Source of the DNA: Caldisericia bacterium
GTDB taxonomy: Bacteria > Caldisericota > Caldisericia > B22-G15
DNA length: 18,539 nt
Assembly (NCBI GenBank): GCA_021158845.1
Contig: JAGGSY010000163.1
Coordinates: forward strand, 1 to 18,539
Direction of reading: 5' to 3'
Part shown: piece after piece, positions 7,306 to 14,525 of the stretch
Position numbering within the stretch: the first letter of the stretch is position 1
Layout of the letters: each line of letters starts with the position of its first letter
The notes under the pieces: model-generated
Databases searched by the model: none
What the model was told of the DNA's origin: nothing
The model's input: only the letters and a program-made list of their open reading frames with translations
Made by a program: the position numbers and the translations under genes

Positions 7306-7674
7306 ATGATTAAACAGGTAAGTAGAAATGAGAAGAGAAAAGCAAGACATAAAAGGATAAGGAAGAAGATCTCTGGAACTTCTTCTCGCCCAAGAGTTTG
7401 TATATATAAAAGTCTTAAACACATATACCTTCAGGCAATAGATGATGAGAATGGCCATACCCTGATTTACCTTTCCACTTTAACTCCAGAGATAAGGGAA
7501 ACTCTTAAGGGAAAGAAGAACAGAGAGGCATACATACTTCTTGGTCAGAAGATGGCAGATCTCCTTTTAGAAAAAGGAATAAAGACTATTGTTTTTGATA
7601 GATCAGGTTATATGTACCATGGTAATATAAAAGCTCTCTGTGAAGAGATGAGAAAGAAGGGAATAGAATTTTAG
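7306..7674 (+). CDS. rplR: 50S ribosomal protein L18
   Basis: 5S rRNA-binding protein uL18. The 122 residues match the family. The basic N-terminal arm RNEKRKARHKRIRKKISGTSS is followed by RPRVCIYKSLKHIYLQAIDDE and the C-terminal AYILLGQKMADLLLEKGIKT and FDRSGYMYHGNIKALCEEMR. A strong AAGGAGGAG site precedes the ATG. It lies 11 bases before rpsE. Confidence 0.97.
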   Translation: MIKQVSRNEKRKARHKRIRKKISGTSSRPRVCIYKSLKHIYLQAIDDENGHTLIYLSTLTPEIRETLKGKKNREAYILLGQKMADLLLEKGIKTIVFDRSGYMYHGNIKALCEEMRKKGIEF

Positions 7675-7685
7675 GAGGAGACGAT

Positions 7686-8201
7686 ATGATAAGTAGAGAT
7701 GACCTTGAAGTTACTTTTGAAGAGCAGCTTGTTCAGATAAGGAGGGTTACGAAAGTAACAAAGGGAGGAAAGAGACTTAGATTTAGAGCTCTTGTTGTTG
7801 TTGGGGATAGAAATGGAACTGTTGGAGTTGGAGTAGGAAAAGCCAACGAAGTTCCTGCAGCAATAAAGAAAGCTTCTGCAAGGGCAAGGAGAGATGCCAT
7901 AAAGGTAAATCTTAAAGGAACCACAATTCCTCATGAGATATGGGGAAAGTGGGGTGCAGCGAAGGTGTTTCTGAAACCGGCAGTTCCTGGAACTGGAATT
8001 ATCGCAGGAGGTGCAGTAAGAGCGGTACTTCAACTTGCAGGAGTGAGGGATGTTCTTTCAAAGTCTCTTGGCTCATCAAATCAGGTGAATGTTGCCTTTG
8101 CAACCCTTGAGGCACTCAAGAATCTCATAACTTTCCAGAAAAAGATGGAGCTATTGGGAAAAAGGAAGGTAAAGGAGGTTCAGGATGATAAAGTTGAATA
8201 A
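7686..8201 (+). CDS. rpsE: 30S ribosomal protein S5
   Basis: Small-subunit protein uS5, involved in decoding fidelity and mRNA unwinding. It has 171 residues. The N-terminal dsRBD-like domain contains the spectinomycin-contact loop as VTKGGKRLRFRALVVVGD at 24-41, then GVGVGKANEVPAAIKKA at 47-63. The C-terminal domain shows GTGIIAGGAVRAVLQLAG and VNVAFATLEALKNL. The gene normally downstream, rpmD (L30), is absent; the last 17 bases of rpsE overlap rplO in another frame. Confidence 0.98.
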   Translation: MISRDDLEVTFEEQLVQIRRVTKVTKGGKRLRFRALVVVGDRNGTVGVGVGKANEVPAAIKKASARARRDAIKVNLKGTTIPHEIWGKWGAAKVFLKPAVPGTGIIAGGAVRAVLQLAGVRDVLSKSLGSSNQVNVAFATLEALKNLITFQKKMELLGKRKVKEVQDDKVE

Positions 8202-8637
8202 ACTCTCTAACCCATTTCCAAGGAAGAAAAAATTTAGAGTTGGGAGAGGACCAGGCTCAGGCTCAGGAAAGAATTGTGGATACGGAAACAAGGGGCAGAA
8301 ATCAAGAAGTGGAAGAGGAAAAGAGATCTGGTTTGAAGGCGGACAGACTCCAATCTATAAGAGACTTCCCCAGCTTAAAGGTTTTAAGAGCAGAAAAAAC
8401 AGGAAGATAATGGCTGAGATAAACATTGATACCCTATCAGAGTTCTTTAAAGAGGGAGACATTGTTGATATAGACACACTTAAAGATAAAGGAATAATAA
8501 AGGAAAGAGTTAGATTCGTTAAGATCCTTGGAAGAGGAGAGATAGATTTCCCCCTTACAGTAAAGGCAAGTGCTTTTAGTGAGAGCGCAAAGAAAAAGAT
8601 TGAGAAGGCAGGGGGAAAGGTTGAAGTGGTGAGGTGA
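8185..8637 (+). CDS. rplO: 50S ribosomal protein L15
   Basis: Large-subunit assembly protein uL15. The 150 residues are of normal length. The flexible Gly-rich basic N-terminus is typical: FRVGRGPGSGSGKNCG at 17-32, KGQKSRSGRGKEIWFEGGQT at 36-55, then RLPQLKGFKSR. The C-terminal domain shows VDIDTLKDKGII and VKASAFSESAKKKIEKAGGKVEVV. AGGAGGTTCAGG precedes the ATG inside rpsE. The overlap with rpsE is 17 bases, so the L30 gene that normally intervenes is not merely displaced by a few bases. Confidence 0.97.
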   Translation: MIKLNKLSNPFPRKKKFRVGRGPGSGSGKNCGYGNKGQKSRSGRGKEIWFEGGQTPIYKRLPQLKGFKSRKNRKIMAEINIDTLSEFFKEGDIVDIDTLKDKGIIKERVRFVKILGRGEIDFPLTVKASAFSESAKKKIEKAGGKVEVVR

Positions 8638-8641
8638 GAAG

Positions 8642-9913
8642 ATGTGGAACCTTTTGAAGAACGCTTTAAGAATAAAAGAGCTTAGAAACAGAATCCTGTT
8701 CACCCTCTTCATGTTTGGTCTCTTCAGATTGGGAACATTTGTTCCTGTTCCAGGTGTGAATAGAGAGATTCTAAAACAAGCTGTTGAGAAGGGAGGCTTA
8801 CTTTCCCTTATGGATATGTTTGCTGGAGGAGGCCTCTCAAACTTTTCAATCTTTACCCTTGGAGTTTTCCCATACATCAATGCATCCATCATTATGCAAC
8901 TTCTTGGTGCTGTATTCCCATCCCTTGAGGAGCTCATGAAGGAGGGTGGAGAGGAAGGAAGGAGAAAGATCGCTGTCTGGACAAAGTACCTTACATTTTT
9001 CCTTGCCCTTATACAAGCTTCTGCTCTCCTTATCACCTTTACAAACAATGGTGCAGTTACTGCTAAAGGACTTCTATCAAAGGCAACCATAATCTTTACA
9101 CTTGTTGCAGGAACCTATGTTCTTTATTGGATTGGAGAGATTATAAGCCAAAAAGGTATAGGAAATGGAGTCTCTTTAATTATATTTGCAGGAATAGTGA
9201 GTAGAATTCCTCTTGGTATAGGAGAGATTGCAAGACTCTATGGAAAAGCTGGAGGAATCACACTTGTTCAGATATTAGTTGCAGTTGTTGGACTCCTTGT
9301 AATTCTATTTGCAATTCTATATCTCTATCAATCTGAGAGAAGGGTTCCAGTTCAGTATGCAAAAAGGATAGTTGGAAGAAGAATCTATGGAGGGCAGTCC
9401 ACATACATTCCCTTGAGGTTAATTCAAGCAGGAATCCTACCAATAATATTTGCATCCTCATTTATCATGTTTCCTGCAACTTTAGCACAGTTTTTCCCTG
9501 GCACATGGATTGAGAATGTGGCAAAGGTATTAACAGACAGAACATCAATTGTATACAATATAACCTTCTTCCTGCTGGTGGTTTTCTTCACATACTTCTA
9601 TACAGAGATCTCCTTTAACCCTCAAGAACTGGCAGATAACTTAAAGAAGTGGGGTGGTTTCATCCCAGGTGTAAGACCGGGGAAGGCAACTGCCCAGTAC
9701 ATTGCAAGGATTATCAACAGAATTACACTACCTGCAGCAATAATTCTTGGTCTTATCGCTATAGTACCTAATTATTTCTTCAGAACTGTGAATATACGAG
9801 CTTTCTACTTTGGAGGTACCTCAATACTTATTATTATAGGAGTTGCCCTTGAGACTGTTCAACAGATAGATGCCTATGTGAAGATGCGTCACTACGAGGG
9901 ACTTCTCAAATGA
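8642..9913 (+). CDS. secY: Preprotein translocase channel subunit SecY
   Basis: Pore-forming subunit of the SecYEG channel in the inner membrane. At 423 residues it is of standard length, with about ten hydrophobic segments, roughly 17-37, 66-90, 115-135, 149-169, 174-190, 207-229, 262-284, 305-322, 361-378 and 386-405. Family marks are RLGTFVPVPGVN at 29-40, the plug region FAGGGLSNFSIFTLGVFPYI at 60-79, the C4 loop SERRVPVQYAKR at 231-242, and FIPGVRPGKATAQYI in the C5 ribosome-binding region at 340-354. It starts 4 bases after rplO and overlaps adk by 4 bases. Confidence 0.98.
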   Translation: MWNLLKNALRIKELRNRILFTLFMFGLFRLGTFVPVPGVNREILKQAVEKGGLLSLMDMFAGGGLSNFSIFTLGVFPYINASIIMQLLGAVFPSLEELMKEGGEEGRRKIAVWTKYLTFFLALIQASALLITFTNNGAVTAKGLLSKATIIFTLVAGTYVLYWIGEIISQKGIGNGVSLIIFAGIVSRIPLGIGEIARLYGKAGGITLVQILVAVVGLLVILFAILYLYQSERRVPVQYAKRIVGRRIYGGQSTYIPLRLIQAGILPIIFASSFIMFPATLAQFFPGTWIENVAKVLTDRTSIVYNITFFLLVVFFTYFYTEISFNPQELADNLKKWGGFIPGVRPGKATAQYIARIINRITLPAAIILGLIAIVPNYFFRTVNIRAFYFGGTSILIIIGVALETVQQIDAYVKMRHYEGLLK

Positions 9914-10557
9914 AGATTGTTATGCTTGGAAACATAGGAGTTGGTAAGGGAACTCAGGGAAGGAAGATTTCAGAAAGATTTAATATTCCATATATCGCCA
10001 CAGGAGATATATTTAGAGAGAATATAAGAAAGGAAACCCCTCTTGGGAAAAAGGTGAAGAATATTCTTAAAGAGGGGAAACTTGTTCCAGATGAGGTTGT
10101 AAATGAGATAGTTTTTGATAAAATTAATAATTTGGAAGGGTTTGTCCTTGATGGTTTTCCAAGGACTCTATTTCAAGCAGAGCAACTTGAAAAATTTCTT
10201 AAGTCAAGAAACAATCCCTTGAATTTTGTTATTTACCTCACCCTTCCTGAGGAGACAATTGTAAAGAGGCTGACAGGGAGAAGGATTTGCCCTAAATGTG
10301 GAAGGGTTTACAACATCTACTTTAATCCTCCAAAGAATGATGAGGTTTGTGATTTTGATGGTGAAAGATTAATTCAGAGGGAGGACGATAGTCTTGAAGT
10401 TGTTAAAAGGAGAATTGAGGAGTTTAAGAGAAATACCCTTCCTCTTGTAGATTTTTATAGAGAGAGGAAGATACTCTTTGAGATAGATGGAGATGGAACT
10501 GTTGATGAAGTTTTTAATAGAATAGTGAAGATTATAGATGATAATACTAAAGAGTAA
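9910..10557 (+). CDS. adk: Adenylate kinase, zinc-lid form
   Basis: Cytoplasmic enzyme that converts ATP and AMP to two ADP. The 215 residues fit the long (lid-bearing) form. The P-loop reads GNIGVGKGT at 7-15, where most homologues have a Pro-containing GxPGxGKGT; the catalytic Lys13 is kept. The AMP-binding DGFPRT is at 81-86. The lid has zinc ligands Cys127, Cys130, Cys147 and Asp150, the Cys3Asp set known from Bacillus subtilis. The RRIEEF helix follows at 167-172. It overlaps secY by 4 bases (ATGA) and map by 20 bases. Confidence 0.97.
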   Translation: MKIVMLGNIGVGKGTQGRKISERFNIPYIATGDIFRENIRKETPLGKKVKNILKEGKLVPDEVVNEIVFDKINNLEGFVLDGFPRTLFQAEQLEKFLKSRNNPLNFVIYLTLPEETIVKRLTGRRICPKCGRVYNIYFNPPKNDEVCDFDGERLIQREDDSLEVVKRRIEEFKRNTLPLVDFYRERKILFEIDGDGTVDEVFNRIVKIIDDNTKE

Positions 10558-11299
10558 GGCTGAAATAGAGATCATGAGAGAAGCTGGAATACTTCTCTCA
10601 GAGGTGTTGGAAGAGTTAAAGAAGATGGTAAAAGAAGGAGTTTCTGCGCAAGAACTGGACAGGTTTGCTGAGAAGAAAATAAGGAGCCTCAATGCAGAGC
10701 CTGCATTTAAGGGATACAGAGGCTATCCTTATACGCTCTGTGTCTCTGTGAACAGTGAGGTTGTTCATGGATTTCCTTTAAGAGATAAGGTTTTTAAAGA
10801 AGGAGACCTTGTCTCTCTTGATATAGGGCTTAAGTATAAAGGATACTACTCAGATATGGCATTTACAGTTCCTGTTGGGAAGATAGACGAGAGAAAAAGG
10901 AAACTTCTTGAGATTGGAGAGAGGGCACTTTACCTTGGAATATCAAAGGCAAGAGTTGGAAACAGACGTGGTGATATATCCAATGCCATTGAAGAGTTTG
11001 TGAAAGAAAATGGTTTTAGTGTTGTAAAGGATTATGTGGGACATGGAATTGGTAGAAATTTGCATGAGGATCCACAGGTTCCAAACTTTGGAGATAGGAG
11101 TGAAGGACCCATACTGAAGGAGGGCATGACTATAGCTATTGAACCGATGATATGCATAGGTAGTGGAAAGACGAAGGTAGAGGATGATGGCTGGACTGCG
11201 AAAACTGTTGATGACGGTCCGTGTGTGCATTTTGAACATACAATTGCTATTACAGGGAGAGGTCCTTTGATTCTCACTGTTCCAGAGGAGGTGAGGTGA
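10538..11299 (+). CDS. map: Methionine aminopeptidase, type I
   Basis: Metallo-enzyme that removes the initiator Met from nascent proteins. The 253 residues are of class Ia length. All metal ligands and the key His are visible: His77 (VVHGFP), Asp95 and Asp106 (SLDIG, YSDMAF), His169 (GHGIG), Glu202 (AIEPMI) and Glu233 (FEHT). The N-terminus MIILKSKAEIEIMREAG fits the family, so the ATG at 10538 is accepted even though it lies 20 bases inside adk and has only a weak ribosome site (AGTGAAG). The FEHT segment is preceded by CVH rather than the usual S/A-AQ. The adk-map order is common next to secY. Confidence 0.97.
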   Translation: MIILKSKAEIEIMREAGILLSEVLEELKKMVKEGVSAQELDRFAEKKIRSLNAEPAFKGYRGYPYTLCVSVNSEVVHGFPLRDKVFKEGDLVSLDIGLKYKGYYSDMAFTVPVGKIDERKRKLLEIGERALYLGISKARVGNRRGDISNAIEEFVKENGFSVVKDYVGHGIGRNLHEDPQVPNFGDRSEGPILKEGMTIAIEPMICIGSGKTKVEDDGWTAKTVDDGPCVHFEHTIAITGRGPLILTVPEEVR

Positions 11300-11520
11300 T
11301 GGGGAAGAAAAAAGAATATGTAGAAGTGGAAGGAATTGTTGTTGAAACTCTTCCGAATATGAACTTTAAGGTCAAACTTCCAAATGGAAAAATAATAAAA
11401 GCTTTTGTGAGTGGAAAGATGAGGCTCCACTCCATCAGGGTTGTTCCTGGAGATAGGGTTAAGCTCCAGATATCTATATACGACCCTACTCAGGGGAGAA
11501 TTGTTTACAGACTTTCTTAA
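11299..11520 (+). CDS. infA: Translation initiation factor IF-1
   Basis: Single OB-fold factor that occupies the 30S A site during initiation. From the ATG at 11299 it has 73 residues (family about 72). The core VEGIVVETLPNMNFKVKLPN, then SGKMRLHSIRVVPGDRVKL and IYDPTQGRIVYRL are diagnostic. A GTG at 11296 would add one Met; the ATG is preferred because GGAGG at 11287-11291 lies seven bases upstream. The ATG shares one base with the map stop (TGATG). Confidence 0.97.
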   Translation: MGKKKEYVEVEGIVVETLPNMNFKVKLPNGKIIKAFVSGKMRLHSIRVVPGDRVKLQISIYDPTQGRIVYRLS

Positions 11521-11532
11521 AGGAGGAATAGG

Positions 11533-11646
11533 ATGAAGGTAAGGTCTTCAGTAAAGAAGATATGTCCTAAGTGTAGGATTATAAAGAGAAAAGGAAGGGT
11601 TATGGTGATTTGCTCTAACCCAAAACATAAGCAGAGACAAGGATAG
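11533..11646 (+). CDS. rpmJ: 50S ribosomal protein L36, zinc form
   Basis: Very small large-subunit protein bL36 of 37 residues. The translation is MKVRSSVKKICPKC, then RIIKRKGRVMVICSNPKHKQ and RQG. The zinc ligands are Cys11, Cys14, Cys27 and His32 (C-x2-C-x12-C-x4-H). A strong AAAGGAGGAATAGG site precedes the ATG by a few bases. Position between infA and rpsM is the classical one. It ends with TAG, 8 bases before rpsM. Confidence 0.97.
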   Translation: MKVRSSVKKICPKCRIIKRKGRVMVICSNPKHKQRQG

Positions 11647-11654
11647 GAGGAGAT

Positions 11655-12020
11655 ATGGCAAGAGTTGTTGGTGTAGATTTACCAAAAAACAAAAGAATAG
11701 ATATAGCTCTAACCTATATCTATGGAATAGGTCGTTCAAGAGCTAAGGAGATAGTTGAAAAGGTGGGCCTTGATATAAATAAGAAGGTGAAGGATTTGAC
11801 ACCTGAGGAGATTAAAGCTCTTAACGAGTTCATTCCAAAGAACTACAAGGTTGAAGGAGAATTGAGGAAGGAAATTGCTTCCAACATCAGGAGACTCATA
11901 GATATTAACTGCTACAGAGGGATGAGACATAAGAGGGGTCTTCCAGTGAGAGGTCAGAGGACAAGAACCAATGCAAGGACAAGAAAGGGCCCAAGAAAAA
12001 CTATAGGAAGGAAAAGATAA
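11655..12020 (+). CDS. rpsM: 30S ribosomal protein S13
   Basis: Small-subunit head protein uS13, which contacts P-site tRNA and L5. It has 121 residues. ARVVGVDLPKNKRIDIALTY opens the protein. The helix-two-turn-helix shows IYGIGRSRAKEIVEKVG at 23-39. The basic C-terminal tail contains RGMRHKRGLPVRGQRTRTNA and RKGPRKT. A TAGGAGGAGAT site precedes the ATG. Nothing unusual. Confidence 0.98.
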   Translation: MARVVGVDLPKNKRIDIALTYIYGIGRSRAKEIVEKVGLDINKKVKDLTPEEIKALNEFIPKNYKVEGELRKEIASNIRRLIDINCYRGMRHKRGLPVRGQRTRTNARTRKGPRKTIGRKR

Positions 12021-12030
12021 GGAGGATTAG

Positions 12031-12405
12031 ATGGCTAAAAAGAAAAAGAAAAAAAGAATAGATGAGTATGTGAATGCCTATATTCAATCCACATTCAATA
12101 ACACAATAGTTACTATTACCGATAAGAATGGAAATGTGCTTACATGGGGTTCTGCAGGTACTGTTGGATTTAAAGGAACTAAAAAGGGTACACCTTTTGC
12201 TGCTCAGCTTACAGCAGAATCAGTTGCAAAGAAGGCAGTAAATATGGGAGCGAAGTATGTTGATGTGTTTATTAAAGGTCCAGGTCCAGGTAGAGAGACT
12301 GCAGTGAGAGCTCTTCAGACTGGAGGTCTGATTGTTAAATCCATAAAGGATGTGACACCAATTCCACACAATGGTTGCAGACCTCCAAAGAGAAGAAGGG
12401 TCTAA
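12031..12405 (+). CDS. rpsK: 30S ribosomal protein S11
   Basis: Small-subunit platform protein uS11. It has 124 residues. After a lysine-rich start (AKKKKKKRI) come STFNNTIVTITDKNGNVLTW, FKGTKKGTPFAAQLTAE, KGPGPGRETAVRAL and the C-terminal PHNGCRPPKRRRV at 112-124. That last motif holds the Asn-Gly that becomes isoaspartate in E. coli S11 (known there). AAGGAGGATTAG precedes the ATG. Confidence 0.98.
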   Translation: MAKKKKKKRIDEYVNAYIQSTFNNTIVTITDKNGNVLTWGSAGTVGFKGTKKGTPFAAQLTAESVAKKAVNMGAKYVDVFIKGPGPGRETAVRALQTGGLIVKSIKDVTPIPHNGCRPPKRRRV

Positions 12406-12416
12406 AGGAGGAAGAT

Positions 12417-13043
12417 ATGGCTAAAATTACAAAACCCAAATGTAGAATTTGCAGAAGACTTGGCGTGAAGTTGTTTCTAAAGGGTGAAAAGTGTTATACA
12501 TCAAAATGTCCCCTTGAGAGAAAGTTCTCTCCACCAGGTATGCAGGGTATAAGAAGAAAACCCAAACCCTCAGATTATGCTATACATCTCTGGGAGAAAC
12601 AGAAATTAAGGAAGATATATGGAGTTATGGAGAGACAGTTTAGAAGATATTTTGAAAGAGCTGCATCTCAGAGAAAGATTGCCACAGGTGAGAAACTCCT
12701 TGAATTACTTGAGAGAAGGCTTGACAATGTAATTTTTAGAGGAGGACTTTCAGTTTCAAGGTCTGCTGCAAGACAGCTTGTCTCCCATGGTCATGTTCTT
12801 GTGAATGGAAGAAAGGTTACAATTCCTTCCTTTGAGGTAAAGCCAGGAGATAAGATTCAGTTGAGACCAAAGGCAAAGAATATACCCACAGTTCTTTCTG
12901 CTATAGAGCAAAAACCATTTGTCCCTCCATGGCTAAACACAGATTTTGATAATCTAACAATAGAGGTTCTTTCTGTTCCTACAAGGGATCAAATAGATAC
13001 TCCAATTAAAGAGGAACTCGTTGTTGAGTTCTACTCCAAGTAA
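12417..13043 (+). CDS. rpsD: 30S ribosomal protein S4, zinc-binding form
   Basis: Primary 16S-binding protein uS4. The ATG at 12417 gives 208 residues, the usual length, and has AAAGGAGGAAGAT before it; a longer frame opening inside rpsK at 12375 is rejected. The N-terminus carries a zinc cluster, Cys9, Cys12, Cys26 and Cys31. The S4 RNA-binding domain covers about 98-160, with RLDNVIFRGGLSVSRSAARQ and HVLVNGRKVTIPS. The last residues EELVVEFYSK match the family end. Confidence 0.98.
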   Translation: MAKITKPKCRICRRLGVKLFLKGEKCYTSKCPLERKFSPPGMQGIRRKPKPSDYAIHLWEKQKLRKIYGVMERQFRRYFERAASQRKIATGEKLLELLERRLDNVIFRGGLSVSRSAARQLVSHGHVLVNGRKVTIPSFEVKPGDKIQLRPKAKNIPTVLSAIEQKPFVPPWLNTDFDNLTIEVLSVPTRDQIDTPIKEELVVEFYSK

Positions 13044-13053
13044 GGGGTGAAAG

Positions 13054-14175
13054 ATGGAGTATTTAAGTGGAAGACCAAAAGTAAAAGTTTTGGAAGAGAA
13101 AAAGAATTACTTAAAGTTTGTTGTTGATCCTCTCTACAGAGGTTATGGAATAACACTTGGCAATGCCTTAAGGAGAGTTCTTCTTTCCTCTATAAGGGGT
13201 TATGGCATTTACGCTGTGGAGATAGGTGGTATCACCCATGAATTTACCTCTATTCCACATGTATATGAAGATGTGCCAGAGATAATATTTAACCTAAAAC
13301 AGGTGGTAATAAAAGGTTCACTTGATAGAGATAAACTTCATTTGAAAGTTAAAGGAGAAAAGGAGGTTAAAGCTTCTGACTTTGAACCAAATCCAAATAT
13401 AGAGATAGTGAACCCTGATCAGCACCTGTTCACCATAACAGATAAAGAAGGTGAAGTGGAGATTACTGCCTATGTTAAAAGAGGCTTTGGATACAATTTG
13501 GAATCAGAGAATAAAGAGAAGGGATTTCCAATAAATACAATATTTATGGATACAGTTTTTTCCCCTGTAAGGAAGGTGAATTTTAATGTCTCTTCCTCAG
13601 ATGTTGCGCCATTTCCAAAGAGAGAAAAACTGGTTATGGAGATCTATACCAATGGTGCAATAAACCCAAGAGAAGCATTGAAGGAGGCATCTGAGATTCT
13701 CAAGTATTACATGGATGTTATAAGCGAGTTTAAAGAGGAAGAGGTAAAGAAAGAACTCTCTGTTGAACTGCTCCCTATTCCAAGTAGGATAAAGAATATC
13801 TTAAGGAAAGAGGGAATAGAGACAGTTACCCAGCTTAAAAGGCTGGTAAATTCTGGTGATATAAAGGATATAAGAGGAATAGGAGAGAAATCCATTGAGG
13901 AGATAAGAGAGGTACTCTTTAAGACAGAGGAGGCGGTGGAAGAGCCTTCATTCTTCTCTAAAGCAATTGATGAGCTTATGGATGAATTTGCATTAACCGA
14001 TGAGGAGCTCATGAGATTGAAAGAGGGTGGAATAAAGACATTGAAGGACCTTTTAGGGTATAGTGCTTCAGATCTTCTATCTGATAAATTTGGACTCCCC
14101 TCAAAGAGGGTTAAAAGGATAGAGAATAAACTTAGGAAATGGAATCTATTTCTTAGAAAGGAGAAGAAAAAATGA
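13054..14175 (+). CDS. rpoA: RNA polymerase alpha subunit with an extra C-terminal repeat
   Basis: Assembly platform of RNA polymerase. At 373 residues it is longer than the usual 315-340. The N-terminal domain (about 1-228) has DPLYRGYGITLGNALRRVLL at 25-44. The standard C-terminal domain (about 236-290) keeps all the DNA-contact positions I could align to E. coli R265, N268, G296, K298 and S299: Arg245, Asn248, Gly277, Lys279 and Ser280. The linker between the domains is short and charged. A further 83 residues follow; residues 313-366 look like a second helix-hairpin-helix repeat (LKEGGIKTLKDLL against LRKEGIETVTQL), with the contact residues changed. It overlaps rplQ by 4 bases. Confidence 0.97.
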   Translation: MEYLSGRPKVKVLEEKKNYLKFVVDPLYRGYGITLGNALRRVLLSSIRGYGIYAVEIGGITHEFTSIPHVYEDVPEIIFNLKQVVIKGSLDRDKLHLKVKGEKEVKASDFEPNPNIEIVNPDQHLFTITDKEGEVEITAYVKRGFGYNLESENKEKGFPINTIFMDTVFSPVRKVNFNVSSSDVAPFPKREKLVMEIYTNGAINPREALKEASEILKYYMDVISEFKEEEVKKELSVELLPIPSRIKNILRKEGIETVTQLKRLVNSGDIKDIRGIGEKSIEEIREVLFKTEEAVEEPSFFSKAIDELMDEFALTDEELMRLKEGGIKTLKDLLGYSASDLLSDKFGLPSKRVKRIENKLRKWNLFLRKEKKK

Positions 14176-14525
14176 GACATAGAGCAGGTTATAGGAAACT
14201 AAACAGATTTCCTTCTCACAGGAAGATGATGCTAAGGAATCTTCTTACATCTCTTATTATCCATGAGAGAATCGTAACCACTGAGGCAAGGGCAAAGGAA
14301 CTTAGAAGACTTGCAGACAGGGTTATAACATGGGCAAAGAAAGATACACTCCATGATTGGAGGAAGGTCTATTCACTTCTTCTTTCAAAGGAAGCAGGTA
14401 AGCATCTTGAGGAAATTAAAGACAGGTTTGAAGGAAGAGATGGTGGATACACAAGAATAATTCCCTTAGGCGAAAGAAGGGGTGATGGTTCGTTTCAGGT
14501 AATAATTGAGCTTATAAAAGAGTGA
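14172..14525 (+). CDS. rplQ: 50S ribosomal protein L17
   Basis: Large-subunit protein bL17 near the tunnel exit. It has 117 residues. MRHRAGYRKLNRFPSHRKMM at the start and RNLLTSLIIHERIVTTEARA at about 22-41 are the family signature, followed by KELRRLADRVITWAKK. The C-terminal GGYTRIIPLGERRGDGSFQV is typical. It overlaps rpoA by 4 bases (ATGA) and ecfA1 by 4 bases (GTGA), tying the ribosomal genes to the transporter genes. Confidence 0.98.
   Translation: MRHRAGYRKLNRFPSHRKMMLRNLLTSLIIHERIVTTEARAKELRRLADRVITWAKKDTLHDWRKVYSLLLSKEAGKHLEEIKDRFEGRDGGYTRIIPLGERRGDGSFQVIIELIKE

Noticed and set aside
7171..7424. Minus-strand open frames across rplF-rplR and other ribosomal genes
   Set aside because: All lie antisense to strongly conserved genes, lack ribosome sites, and show no recognisable domains.
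12034..12056. A-rich run at the rpsK start as a possible programmed frameshift site
   Set aside because: The codon phasing does not give a canonical X XXY YYZ slippery heptamer, and the zero frame is a complete, normal S11.
12375..12416. N-terminal extension of S4 starting inside rpsK
   Set aside because: The extra 14 residues are out-of-frame translation of the S11 end; the ATG at 12417 has a strong ribosome site and gives the family length.
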